DNA of 64,000 nucleotides from Streptomyces olivochromogenes. GTDB taxonomy: Bacteria > Actinomycetota > Actinomycetes > Streptomycetales > Streptomycetaceae. Position 1 is the first letter of the stretch. The number at the start of each line of letters is the position of its first letter. The notes under the pieces were generated by a model. It worked only from the letters and a program-made list of their open reading frames with translations. It had not been told where the DNA came from and ran no database searches. Both the position numbers and the translations under genes were made by a program. Below, in pieces: positions 32,089 through 40,819 of this stretch. Location: positions 1,142 to 65,141 of the forward strand of contig NZ_KQ948481.1 of the NCBI RefSeq assembly GCF_001514115.1, in the 5' to 3' direction.

Positions 32089-33573
32089 TCAGGCGGTGCG
32101 GGGGCCGGCCGGGGCGGGGGCGCGATGGTGGCGGGGCAGTCCGAAGTAGGCGGTGAGCAGGTTGAGGACGCCGATGCCGGTGGCGATCCAGAAGCCGAGG
32201 TGGAGGCCGTCCAGCCAGGCCAGGGCGGGGGTGGTGTGGTGGGTGAGTTCGTGGGTGGTGCGGGTCAGGGCGCTGGTGGCGACGGTGGCCACGCCGAGGG
32301 AGGCGCCGACCTGGAAGGCGGCGACCAGGACGCCGGAGGCGATGCCCTGCTGGCGGGCGGGGATGTCGGAGACGCCGTGCACGTTGACGGGGATGCCGCA
32401 GCACTGCATGGAGGCGCCGAGGATGAGCAGGGCGGGCAGCAGGTGCAGCAGGTAGGTGCCGTCGGCCGGGGCCTGGGTGAGCAGGAGGAGGCCGAGTACG
32501 GAGCCGGCGGCGCCGGCGAGGTAGACGGGGCGGGGGCCGGCCTTGTGCATGATGCGGGTGGCGGGGGCGGTGACGAGGATGGCGACGACGCCCAGCGGCA
32601 GGAACGCGAATCCGGACTTGAGGGTGGAGTAGCCCAGGGTGCGCTGCAGGTAGTAGCTGCACAGGAAGAGCACGGACGCCTGCACGCCGCTGGTCAGGAC
32701 GCGGCCCAGGCTTGCGGTGGCCAGGGAGCGGGTGGCGAACAGGTGCAGTGGCATCAGCGGGTCGGGGGTGCGGCGTTCGATCAGGACGAACGCGGCGAGC
32801 AGGGCGAGGGAGGCGGCGGCCGGGGCCAGGACGTAGGGCGTGGAGGCGGCGCCGTGGTCCTGGATGTTGACGATGGCGTAGACGAGGGCGGCCAGGCCCG
32901 CGGTGACGGTGACGGCGCCGGCGATGTCGGGGCGCGAGCCGCGGATACGGGTTTCGGGGCGGCCCCGGGACAGCAGCAGGACGCCGGCGACGGCGACGAT
33001 CCCGAAGGGCAGGTTGATGTAGAAGATCCAGCGCCAGCTGAGGCTGTCGGTGATCAGGCCGCCGGCGATGACGCCGAGGGTGCCGCCGAGGCCGGCCAGC
33101 GCGGCCCAGACGGCGAGTGCGGTGGTGCGTTCGCGGCCCTTGGGGAAGGTGGTGGTGACCAGGGACATCGCGGCGGGTGAGAGGAAGGCGGCGCCGCAGC
33201 CCTGCAGGGCGCGGGCGGCGATCAGCAGGCCGGCGCCCTGGGCGAGTCCGCACAGCAGGGAGGCGGCGGTGAACAGCAGGGCGCCGAGCAGGAAGGTGCG
33301 CCGCCTGCCCCAGCGGTCGGCGGTGCGGCCGCCGAGCAGCATGAGGCCGCCGAAGCACAGGATGTAGGCGGTCAGCACCCATTCGACGGCGGTGGCGCCG
33401 GCCTTGAGGTCGGCCTGGACGGCGGGCAGGGCGAGGTTCACCACGGTGGTGTCGAGGAGCACCATGAACTGGGCGAGGGCGACGAAGACGAGCAGGCGCC
33501 AGCGGCGGGGGTCCGCTGCGGCGCCGGCGGGTGCGGTGTCCGTCGTGCGGGGGGCGGTGTAATCGGTGGTCAT
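32089..33573 (-). CDS. MFS exporter, DHA2 family
   Basis: A 494-aa 14-TM transporter. The markers are LLDTTVVNLALPAVQ (TM1), LLGGRTADRWGRRRTF (motif A) and WAALAGLGGTLGVIAGGLITD (motif C). It is the second such pump, and both may export different intermediates or give redundancy. The ATG at 33573 has its Shine-Dalgarno (GGAGGG) inside the left end of element C. If the element is removed on paper, AGGGAG seven bases before the ATG becomes the native site, so the insertion swapped the ribosome-binding site. Confidence 0.5.
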   Translation of the reverse strand: MTTDYTAPRTTDTAPAGAAADPRRWRLLVFVALAQFMVLLDTTVVNLALPAVQADLKAGATAVEWVLTAYILCFGGLMLLGGRTADRWGRRRTFLLGALLFTAASLLCGLAQGAGLLIAARALQGCGAAFLSPAAMSLVTTTFPKGRERTTALAVWAALAGLGGTLGVIAGGLITDSLSWRWIFYINLPFGIVAVAGVLLLSRGRPETRIRGSRPDIAGAVTVTAGLAALVYAIVNIQDHGAASTPYVLAPAAASLALLAAFVLIERRTPDPLMPLHLFATRSLATASLGRVLTSGVQASVLFLCSYYLQRTLGYSTLKSGFAFLPLGVVAILVTAPATRIMHKAGPRPVYLAGAAGSVLGLLLLTQAPADGTYLLHLLPALLILGASMQCCGIPVNVHGVSDIPARQQGIASGVLVAAFQVGASLGVATVATSALTRTTHELTHHTTPALAWLDGLHLGFWIATGIGVLNLLTAYFGLPRHHRAPAPAGPRTA

Positions 33574-33576
33574 CTG

Positions 33577-34950
33577 ATCCCTCCGTGGATACTCCGCCCT
33601 TCAGGGCGGAGAGGAAACGGACTCCTGCGGAGCAGGGCAGGGAAAGACGATTCGCCGCCAGGGCGGATCGTCGTTCGCGACCAACTTCCTGTAGATAGTG
33701 ACAAGTTGATGCGATAATTGTGAGTTGTGAGCACTCACGTGAAGCGGGCGTATCGGTACCGCTTCTATCCGACGGATGCGCAGGCGGCCGAGCTGTCGCG
33801 CACGTTCGGGTGCGTGCGGAAGGTCTACAACCTGGCGCTCGCCGCGCGGACGGAGGCGTGGGCGCGGCAGGAGCGGGTCAGCTACAACCAGACGTCGGCG
33901 ATGCTGACGGCGTGGAAGAAGACCGAGGAACTGGCTTACCTCAACGACGTCTCCTCGGTTCCGCTCCAGCAGTGTCTGCGCCACTTGCAGGTGGCGTTCA
34001 CCAACTTCTTCGGCAAACGGGCCAAGTACCCGTGTTTCAAGTCGCGGAAGAAGTCGCGCAGGAGTGCGGAGTACACCTCCAGCGCGTTCCGTTTCCGTGA
34101 CGGGAAACTGACACTGGCGAAGATGACCGAACCGCTGGCTGTCGTGTGGTCGCGCCCGCTGCCCGAGGGAGCGAAGCCGTCCACCGTGACGGTCTCGCAG
34201 GACAGCGCGGGCCGCTGGTTCGTCTCCCTGCTGTGCGAGGACCCGTCCGTGCGGCCGCTCCCGGCCACCGGTCAGGCCGTCGGTGTCGATGTCGGGCTGG
34301 AGCATCTTCTGACCCTCTCCACCGGGGAGAAGAGCGCCAACCCCCGGCACGAGCGCCGGGACCGTGTCGCTCTGGCCAGGCAGCAGCGTCGTCTGGCAAG
34401 GAAGGAGAAGGGCTCGGCGAACCGGGCCAGGGCCCGGCTGAAGGTCGCGAAGATCCATGCACGGATCGCTGACCGGCGCCGCGACAGCCTGCACAAGCTG
34501 ACCACTCGGCTCGTTCGTGAAAACCAAACGATCGTGATCGAGGACCTGACCGTGCGCAACATGGTCAAGAACCACCGGCTCGCCCGCGCCATCAGTGACG
34601 CGGCGTGGAGCGAGTTCCGGAGCATGCTGGAGTACAAAGCCCAGTGGTACGGGCGCGAAGTGATCGCGGTGGACCGGTGGTTCCCCTCCTCCAGGCTGTG
34701 CTCCGCCTGCAACACCCTGCGGGACACGATGCCGCTGAACGTCCGCACCTGGACGTGCGGCTGCGGCGCGACCCACGACCGGGACGTGAACGCGGCGCAC
34801 AATCTTCTGGCCGCCGGGCTGGCGGTGACAGTCTGTGGAGCTGGTGTAAGACCTCAACGGAGTACTCCGGATGGGCGGTCGGCGACGAAGCAGAAACCCT
34901 CACGGCGCGAGCCGTAAGAATCCCCCTCCTTCAGGAGGGGGAGAAGTCAA
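33577..34950 (+). mobile_element. TnpB-only element C
   Basis: The left end starts at ATCCCTCCGTGGATACTCCG (33577), with hairpin CTCCGCCC-TTCA-GGGCGGAG. The right end has hairpin CCCCCTCC-TTCA-GGAGGGGG and finishes at GTCAA (34950). It has a single tnpB gene and no tnpA. It lies between two genes transcribed in the opposite direction (2OG oxygenase and MFS). Confidence 0.5.
33727..34917 (+). CDS. tnpB: TnpB-family RNA-guided nuclease (element C)
   Basis: A 396-aa copy very close to elements A and D. The RuvC residues are Asp in VGVDVGLEHLL, Glu in IEDLTVRN and Asp in HDRDVNAAHNLL; the cysteines are CSAC...CGC. All catalytic positions are intact. It starts with GTG at 33727 (M-S-T-H-V-K). A guide RNA would come from its 3' end and the right terminus. 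It is transcribed against the operon in which it sits. Confidence 0.5.
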   Translation: MSTHVKRAYRYRFYPTDAQAAELSRTFGCVRKVYNLALAARTEAWARQERVSYNQTSAMLTAWKKTEELAYLNDVSSVPLQQCLRHLQVAFTNFFGKRAKYPCFKSRKKSRRSAEYTSSAFRFRDGKLTLAKMTEPLAVVWSRPLPEGAKPSTVTVSQDSAGRWFVSLLCEDPSVRPLPATGQAVGVDVGLEHLLTLSTGEKSANPRHERRDRVALARQQRRLARKEKGSANRARARLKVAKIHARIADRRRDSLHKLTTRLVRENQTIVIEDLTVRNMVKNHRLARAISDAAWSEFRSMLEYKAQWYGREVIAVDRWFPSSRLCSACNTLRDTMPLNVRTWTCGCGATHDRDVNAAHNLLAAGLAVTVCGAGVRPQRSTPDGRSATKQKPSRREP

Positions 34951-35036
34951 GGCTCCCTCTCGGATGGATCTGCCTCCCGCCCCTCTGCCCCCTCCTTCTT
35001 CTTCCGCTGAGGGGTGGGGCGGGCGGGGCGGCCCGG

Positions 35037-35945
35037 TCAGGCGGCGGGTGCCTCGATGTAGCTGAGGGCGTTGTAGATGGTGCGGTCGGGGTCGGTGATG
35101 GCGCGCCGGCCGTGCATGACGCGGGTGTTGTCGATGACGGCGGCGTCGCCGTCCTGCCAGTCGAGGTTCTCGGTGAGGCGGGCGGTCACCTCTTCGACCT
35201 CGGCCAGCAGTTGCGGGGACAGGGGGGTGCCGTCGGCGAAGGTGATGGTGGGCTTCTCGTAGTTGAAGGAGGGGCCCAGGATGCTGTTGGCGAAGGAGGG
35301 GCGCGGTCCGAACACGGTGGTGCCGGCCGCGGGGGTGGTGAAGGAGTAGCGCACCCCGCCGTCGTCCTGCGGCAGGATCTCGGTGCCGGGCAACTGGCCT
35401 GCCAGCGCGAGGAGTTCTTTGACCTCGATCTCGTCGGCGGGCTTGGTGCGGCCCAGCAGGTGGTGGGCCATCGCCCGCCACTGCGGCTCGGCGACGTAGC
35501 GGCTGTAGACGATGTCCTGGGCGGCGAATGCCGTACGGGCCTGGGGGCTGAGGGCGTCCCAGACGCGGTAGCCGTCGCAGACGGTGGTCTGGGAACCGGA
35601 GGAGGCGGCCTTCTCGCAGAAGAACCAGGCGAGGTGGGAGCGGAAGGGGCTGTTGCCGTTCTCGGTGTGCAGGCCCACCTCGTCGAGGCCGGCGTCGACC
35701 TTCTGGGCGACCTCGGAGTAGAAGTCGCGGGCGGGGTCGAGGGTGGTGGAGGTGGAGGTGTGCTGCACCAGGGCGGTGAAGGCGTCCATGTCCGCGCCGA
35801 AGCCGCGCAGCAGCAGGAAGCCGGCCTGGGCGAGCAGGTCGCGCAGTTCCTTGGGGTCGATGCCGTCGAGGCCGCCGGGGCCTGCGGGTTCGACCAGCAG
35901 GCCGCTGCCGGTGCCGTAGGGGGTGGTCTTCACAGCCGTGCTCAT
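35037..35945 (-). CDS. Fe(II)/2-oxoglutarate-dependent oxygenase (TauD/clavaminate-synthase type)
   Basis: A 302-aa enzyme from ATG 35945, which overlaps the ligase stop by 4 bp. The iron ligands appear as H and E of GLHTENGNSPF (near residue 98) and the distal His of NTRVMHGRRAI, where the following Arg pair would hold 2-oxoglutarate. The block FGPRPSFANSILGPS is typical of clavaminate-synthase-like members. Likely reactions are hydroxylation, desaturation or cyclisation of an acyl or amino-acid intermediate. It is in one coupled unit with an AMP ligase and a thermostable-hemolysin-family gene, so it probably acts on a chain that the ligase activates. Confidence 0.5.
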   Translation of the reverse strand: MSTAVKTTPYGTGSGLLVEPAGPGGLDGIDPKELRDLLAQAGFLLLRGFGADMDAFTALVQHTSTSTTLDPARDFYSEVAQKVDAGLDEVGLHTENGNSPFRSHLAWFFCEKAASSGSQTTVCDGYRVWDALSPQARTAFAAQDIVYSRYVAEPQWRAMAHHLLGRTKPADEIEVKELLALAGQLPGTEILPQDDGGVRYSFTTPAAGTTVFGPRPSFANSILGPSFNYEKPTITFADGTPLSPQLLAEVEEVTARLTENLDWQDGDAAVIDNTRVMHGRRAITDPDRTIYNALSYIEAPAA

Positions 35946-37570
35946 GGCTTCTCCTTGGTCTCGGGGGCCGCGGCCGCGGCGGGGGTGCGGGGCTGGTCGA
36001 GGACGTGCGCGCGCACGACGTCGCGGCGGGGGCGTCCGGTGACGGTGAAGCAGGTGGCGTAGGCGGGGTCGTCCTCGGACATGAGGTGGACGACGGCGGC
36101 GCGTTCGATGCCGGAGAGTTTGTGCCGGCCGAAGTCGGTGATCTCGCGGCGGGCGGTGTCGGGGTCGAGGGCGGCGTCGATGACGAACAGGCCGTGGACC
36201 TGGTCGAGGCCGTCGGCGACGACGGCGGCCTCGCGGACGAAGCCGAGTTCGCGGTAGCGGGCCTCGACCCATTCGGGGGCCACGTTGCGGCCGCCCGCGG
36301 TGATGACGAGGTTCTTCTTGCGTCCGGTGATCCGCAGGTAGCCGTCGGCGTCGATCTCGGCGAGGTCGCCGGTGTGCAGGCGGCCCTGGTCGTCGACGAC
36401 GACGCTGGAGGGGTCCTCGCGGGTGTAGCCGGCGAACAGGGAGGTGCTGCGGATGAGGAGTTCACCGTCGTCGGCGAGTTCGGCGTGCACGTGGTCCAGG
36501 GGGCGGCCGACGGTGCCGAAGCGGACGGCGCCGGGGAAGTTCCAGGACACCACGGAGGAGTTCTCGCTCAGCCCGTAGCCCTCGTGGACGGTCAGTCCGT
36601 GGGCGTCGAGGCGCTGGAGGATCTCCGGGGGGACGGGGGCGCCGCCGCAGGCGATGAAGACCGGCCCGTCGTGTCCGAAGATCCGCCGGTGGCGCTCGGG
36701 GACGCTCTCGGCGGGCTGCTGGTCGCACAGGGCGAGGAAGAGGCCGGCGACGGTGGGCGGCACGACCAGGGCGGTGGGGCGGGCCGCTCGCAGCAGGGTG
36801 AGCATGCGGGGGGCGGCGTCGGCGGCGGTGCCGACCAGGGCGGTGCCCGGCGGCAGGAAGGACACCGAACCGCCTGCCAGGAAGGGCATGTAGAGGCCGG
36901 CGACCTGCTCGATGAGGAGGCTGAGCGGGACGATGGACAGATAGCGCTCGAAGATCTCCGGGCGGGTGCGGGCGCGCAGTGAGGTGAGGAGTTCGTCCAG
37001 GCCGTGCCGGCGGATCTGGACGCCTTTGGGGGCGGAGGTGGTGCCGGAGGTGTGGATGACCTTGACGATCTGGTCGTGTGCGGGGATCTGCGGGGGCGCG
37101 GCGGGGCGGGGTGCGCGGGCCAGGCCGGGCAGGTCGAGGGGGAGGACGGGGCAGCCGTCGGGCAGGACGCTCCGGGGGGTGCCGGCGTGCCAGCGGGCCA
37201 GGGCTGCTTCGCCCGCGGCGTCGGTGAGGCACAGGTCGGCGCTCTCCAGGAGGGAGGCGGCCTGCTGGGCGGTGAAGGCGGTCGGAACGGGGATCTCGAC
37301 GGCGCCGGCGAACAGGGCGGCCAGGTCGGCCACGACCCATTCGGGCGAGTTCTCCGCGAGCAGTCCCACCCGGGCCGGCCGGCCCAGCGCCTGGGCCTGT
37401 TCCTGGAGCCGGGCGGCCAGCGCGAGGGCGGCGCCGGTCAGGTCGCGGTAGCTGAAGGCGGCGGGCGCCGAGCCGTCGGCGGCCAGCACGCGGACCATGA
37501 CGGCGTCGCTGCCGGCCCGCTCCAGGAGCCCCTGGGCAAGAGAAAGGCGGGCGGGGGTGTCAGGCGGCAC
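35942..37570 (-). CDS. AMP-binding acyl/aryl ligase
   Basis: A 542-aa adenylate-forming enzyme that starts with GTG at 37570. The P-loop-like motif is HTSGTTSAPKGVQI (residues about 170-183), then GYGLSENSSVVSW, GRLHTGDLAEID and the hinge ITGRKKNLVITAGGRNVAPEWVE. The catalytic C-terminal Lys region is present, so it should be active, unlike the truncated relative at 59729. The substrate is probably a fatty, polyene or aryl acid. It overlaps both neighbours (11 bp and 4 bp), which ties it to the T_hemolysin and 2OG oxygenase genes as one module. Confidence 0.5.
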   Translation of the reverse strand: MPPDTPARLSLAQGLLERAGSDAVMVRVLAADGSAPAAFSYRDLTGAALALAARLQEQAQALGRPARVGLLAENSPEWVVADLAALFAGAVEIPVPTAFTAQQAASLLESADLCLTDAAGEAALARWHAGTPRSVLPDGCPVLPLDLPGLARAPRPAAPPQIPAHDQIVKVIHTSGTTSAPKGVQIRRHGLDELLTSLRARTRPEIFERYLSIVPLSLLIEQVAGLYMPFLAGGSVSFLPPGTALVGTAADAAPRMLTLLRAARPTALVVPPTVAGLFLALCDQQPAESVPERHRRIFGHDGPVFIACGGAPVPPEILQRLDAHGLTVHEGYGLSENSSVVSWNFPGAVRFGTVGRPLDHVHAELADDGELLIRSTSLFAGYTREDPSSVVVDDQGRLHTGDLAEIDADGYLRITGRKKNLVITAGGRNVAPEWVEARYRELGFVREAAVVADGLDQVHGLFVIDAALDPDTARREITDFGRHKLSGIERAAVVHLMSEDDPAYATCFTVTGRPRRDVVRAHVLDQPRTPAAAAAPETKEKP

Positions 37571-38213
37571 GGGTGAGCACCCCCTGCTGCGGGCGGTTGC
37601 TCAGCAGCCGCATGTCGACCGAGGTGAAGCAGTAGCGTCCGATGGCGGCCAGCAGCAGGGTGGACTGCTCGGCGGCCTCGGCGTAGCCGACGACGGGCCG
37701 GGTGTCGTAGTAGGAGCCCCATGCGGCCCGTTCGCCTTCGGGCAGGCGCTGCGCGCTGGCGTCGGCGAGGGGGTGGAAGACGCAGCCCAGGCGCTGCATG
37801 AGGGCGGCGAGCCGGCCGGTCATGGTCATCACCGCGTACGGGCGGCCCAGGCAGGCCATGATCAGCGGGATCGCCTTGATGATCTCGGCGCCGGCGGCGG
37901 CCCGTACCGAGGCGATGGAGCCGATCTGCAGGACCTGGGAGCGTTTGACGGGGGCGCCCACGGCCCGGGTGATGACGTCTTCGACGGGAGCGTCGAGGTA
38001 GCGCTCGAGCAGGATGCTCTCTTCCTCGGGGAAGGACAGGCCCGCGCAGGCGAGGACTTCCTCCTGGCCGTCGGCGGCGGTCTCGAAGAAGGCGAGGAAG
38101 CCGTCCGGGTCGGGCGAGATGCTCGCCTGGTACTGCTTGGCGAACACCAGCCGGGCGAGGTCCGCGGCGGTCTGCCAGTCCGGGGTGCCGCGCTCGGACA
38201 GGGTGATTCTCAT
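37560..38213 (-). CDS. Thermostable-hemolysin-family (GNAT-like) protein
   Basis: A 217-aa protein resembling the thermostable hemolysin family (Pfam T_hemolysin): LARLVFAKQYQASISPDPDGF, then EESILLERYLDAPVED, SQVLQIGSIASVRAAAGAEIIKAI and LGCVFHPLADASAQRLPEGE. The name is historical. The fold is thought to be acetyltransferase-like, and many copies sit beside AMP ligases and oxygenases in biosynthetic operons. Here it is first in such a trio. Its Shine-Dalgarno GGAGGAA is inside element D. Removal of the element on paper restores an ATGA overlap with the upstream FAD gene. Confidence 0.5.
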   Translation of the reverse strand: MRITLSERGTPDWQTAADLARLVFAKQYQASISPDPDGFLAFFETAADGQEEVLACAGLSFPEEESILLERYLDAPVEDVITRAVGAPVKRSQVLQIGSIASVRAAAGAEIIKAIPLIMACLGRPYAVMTMTGRLAALMQRLGCVFHPLADASAQRLPEGERAAWGSYYDTRPVVGYAEAAEQSTLLLAAIGRYCFTSVDMRLLSNRPQQGVLTRAA

Positions 38214-38217
38214 TGGG

Positions 38218-39591
38218 ATTCCTCCGTGGATGCTCCGTCTTTCAGGGCGGAGGGGAAGCGGACTCCTGCGGAGCAGGGCAGGGACAGGCGATCCGCCGCC
38301 AGGGCTGATCGTCGTTCGCGGCCAACTGCCCGCAAATAGTCACAAGTTGATGCGATAGTTTGTGAGTGGTGAGCACTCACGTGAAGCGGGCGTATCGGTA
38401 CCGCTTCTGTCCGACGGATGCGCAGGCAGCGGAGCTGTCGCGTACGTTCGGGTGCGTGCGGAAGGTCTGCAACATGGCGCTCGCCGCCCGCACCGAGGCG
38501 TGGACGCGTCAGGAGCGGGTCAGCTACCACCAGACGTCGGCGATGCTGACGGCGTGGAAGAAGACCGACGATCTGGCCTACCTCAACGAGGTGTCCTCGG
38601 TGCCGCTCCAGCAGGCGCTGCGGCACCTGCAGACGGCGTTCGCCAACTTCTTCGGCAAACGGGCCAAGTACCCGCGTTTCAAGTCGCGGAAGAAGTCCAG
38701 GAAGTCCGCCGAGTACACCACCAGCGCGTTCCGTTTCCGGGACGGTGAGCTGCGGCTGGCGAAGATGAGCGAGCCTCTGCGCATCGTGTGGTCCAGGCCG
38801 CTCCCCGAGGGTGTGAGTCCGTCCACGGTGACCGTGTCCCAGGATGCGGCGGGGCGCTGGTTCGTCTCGATGCTGTGCGACGACCCCGGCATCAGACACC
38901 TGCCTGCCACGGACACGGCGGTCGGTATTGACGCCGGGCTGGATCACCTCCTGACCCTCTCGACCGGAGAGAAGATCACCAACCCCCGCCATGAACGCCG
39001 CGACCGGGCCGCGCTGGCGAAGGCGCAGCGCCGGCTGGCGAAGAAGGAGAAGGGTTCGGCGAACGGCGTCAAGGCCCGGCGCAAGGCCGCCCGTATCCAT
39101 GCCCGGATCGCTGACCGGCGTCGTGACAGCCTGCACCAGATCACCACTCGTCTCGTGCGTGAGAACCAAACGCTCGTGATCGAGGACCTGACCGTCCGCA
39201 ACATGGTCAAGAACCGGAAACTGGCCCGCGCCATCAGTGACGCGGCATGGAGTGAGTTCCGGAGCATGCTGGAGTACAAGGCCCAGTGGTACGGGCGCGA
39301 GGTGATCGCCGTCGACCGGTGGTTCCCCTCGTCCAGGCTGTGCTCCGCCTGCGGCACCTTGCAGGACAGGATGCCGCTGGACGTCCGCACGTGGACGTGC
39401 GGCTGCGGCGCGACCCACGACCGGGACGTGAACGCAGCGAAGAACCTGCTGGCCGCCGGACGGGCGGTCGCAGCCTGCGGAGCTGGTGTAAGACCTCAAC
39501 GGAGTTCTCCGGGCGGGCAGTCGGCGATGAAACAGGAAGTCTCACGGCGCGAGCCGTAAGAATCCCCTCCCTTCAGGGAGAGGAGCGTCAA
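38218..39591 (+). mobile_element. TnpB-only element D
   Basis: The left end begins near ATTCCTCCGTGGATGCTCCG (38218-38237), and the right end finishes at GCGTCAA (39591) after hairpin CCCTCCC-TTCA-GGGAGAGG. One tnpB gene is present, with no tnpA. It interrupts two minus-strand genes; the upstream gene's TGA stop (39588-39590) is part of the element end. Confidence 0.5.
38366..39559 (+). CDS. tnpB: TnpB-family RNA-guided nuclease (element D)
   Basis: A 397-aa copy of the A/C subgroup. The triad is Asp in VGIDAGLDHLL, Glu in VIEDLTVRN and Asp in HDRDVNAAKNLL; the cysteines are CSAC...CGC. All appear intact. The start is GTG at 38366 or 38369. Codon-level differences from copies A and C run along the whole gene, so these are not very recent duplicates. 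Confidence 0.5.
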   Translation: MVSTHVKRAYRYRFCPTDAQAAELSRTFGCVRKVCNMALAARTEAWTRQERVSYHQTSAMLTAWKKTDDLAYLNEVSSVPLQQALRHLQTAFANFFGKRAKYPRFKSRKKSRKSAEYTTSAFRFRDGELRLAKMSEPLRIVWSRPLPEGVSPSTVTVSQDAAGRWFVSMLCDDPGIRHLPATDTAVGIDAGLDHLLTLSTGEKITNPRHERRDRAALAKAQRRLAKKEKGSANGVKARRKAARIHARIADRRRDSLHQITTRLVRENQTLVIEDLTVRNMVKNRKLARAISDAAWSEFRSMLEYKAQWYGREVIAVDRWFPSSRLCSACGTLQDRMPLDVRTWTCGCGATHDRDVNAAKNLLAAGRAVAACGAGVRPQRSSPGGQSAMKQEVSRREP

Positions 39592-40784
39592 CGCCCGAGC
39601 GCCGCGGAACGGTGTGCCGCCGGCCGGGCGTTGACGGCGAGCCGGGCGGCCCGCAGGGCGCTGTTGATGGAGGTCTCGGCGAGGATGCCGGGGGCGGCGA
39701 CGCTGTCGCCGGCCAGGAACACGCCGTCCCCGCGGTCGACGGCGGGCCGGTCGCGCCAGCTGAGGCCGGGCAGGTCCAGGGCGCCGGTGCGGCCGCGGGA
39801 GACGCCTTCGCGGCGCCACAGGAGGCGGGTGCGCCAGCCGGGGGTGGTCAGGTCGAAGAGTTTCTCCAGCCGGGCCAGGGCGTCGGCCTTCGACTCGCCG
39901 GGCCGCAGCGGCATCTGTCCCTGGAACAGGGACTGGCCCTTCGGGGCGAGGGAGGGGTCGTGGTCGGAGTACTGGGAGGTGAAGCCGCCCTCGTCCATGT
40001 CGAAGGAGACGTTGCCGTCCTTCTTGGAGTGGGTGACGGCCAGGTCCAGCAGGGCGGCGGTGCCGCTGGGCCATTCAAGGCCGGGGTCGCGCAGCAGGCT
40101 GCGCGCGGAGGCCAGCGAGGTCGCCACGATCACCGGTCCGCCGGCGGGCAGTTCGCTCAGCCGTGAGCCGGTCTCGATGACCACGCCGCGGGCGCGGGCG
40201 ACGCGTTCCATGCGGGCGATCAGCGCGCCCCAGCCGCCGATGAAGTAGCGGCTGGGCAGCGGGAAGCGGGGGGTGCCCACGCGCAGCAGCCGCTCCCACA
40301 CGAAGGCCGCCGACAGCCGTCCGGGGTCGCCGTCGAAGAGGATCGGGCCGAGGAAGCCGAGGGCCTCGTTGACGGTCTGCTGGGCGAAGCGTTCGCTGGC
40401 CCAGTCCTGGAAGGAGCGGTCGACGGGGACCTCGGTGCCGCGGTGGCGCCAGGTCATCTTCATGTAGCCGGACGGCAGGGTCATCCGCAGCCGGCCCTGG
40501 TGGCGGAAGCGCATCCGGGTCCACTCGTGGAAGGACAGCCGTACGTAGCGGCCGGCCAGTCCGCGCTGCAGCAGCCAGTGCCAGGCGTCGCCGTTGTCGA
40601 AGAAGGTGTGCGGCCCGTCGTTGGTGACGTAGGGGCCGGTGGCCGAGCGGGCGCGGCCGCCGGTGTGGGAGTGGGCCTCGTGGACGGTGACGCGGGCGCC
40701 CTGTTCGGCGGCGGAGATCGCCGCGGTCAGGCCGGCCAGTCCGCCGCCGATGATCGTGATGTTCGCCATGGTTATCGCACTCAC
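39588..40784 (-). CDS. FAD-dependent oxidoreductase (phytoene-desaturase/amine-oxidase fold)
   Basis: A 398-aa flavoprotein. The dinucleotide motif IIGGGLAGLTAAISAAEQG is at the N-terminus, followed by GGRARS. The closing block GDGVFLAGDSVAAPGILAETSINSALRAA is the C-terminal FAD motif. It resembles CrtI-like desaturases and related dehydrogenases, so desaturation of the polyene or of the starter is likely. GTG 40784 has AAGG upstream; ATG 40769 has no clear ribosome site. Its stop codon is supplied by element D. Without the element the protein would end ...GRSQ and overlap the next gene by ATGA. Confidence 0.5.
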   Translation of the reverse strand: MSAITMANITIIGGGLAGLTAAISAAEQGARVTVHEAHSHTGGRARSATGPYVTNDGPHTFFDNGDAWHWLLQRGLAGRYVRLSFHEWTRMRFRHQGRLRMTLPSGYMKMTWRHRGTEVPVDRSFQDWASERFAQQTVNEALGFLGPILFDGDPGRLSAAFVWERLLRVGTPRFPLPSRYFIGGWGALIARMERVARARGVVIETGSRLSELPAGGPVIVATSLASARSLLRDPGLEWPSGTAALLDLAVTHSKKDGNVSFDMDEGGFTSQYSDHDPSLAPKGQSLFQGQMPLRPGESKADALARLEKLFDLTTPGWRTRLLWRREGVSRGRTGALDLPGLSWRDRPAVDRGDGVFLAGDSVAAPGILAETSINSALRAARLAVNARPAAHRSAALGR

Positions 40785-40819
40785 TTCGCCTTCGAGGGCC
40801 CGCGGGCCGGGGTCGGGGG

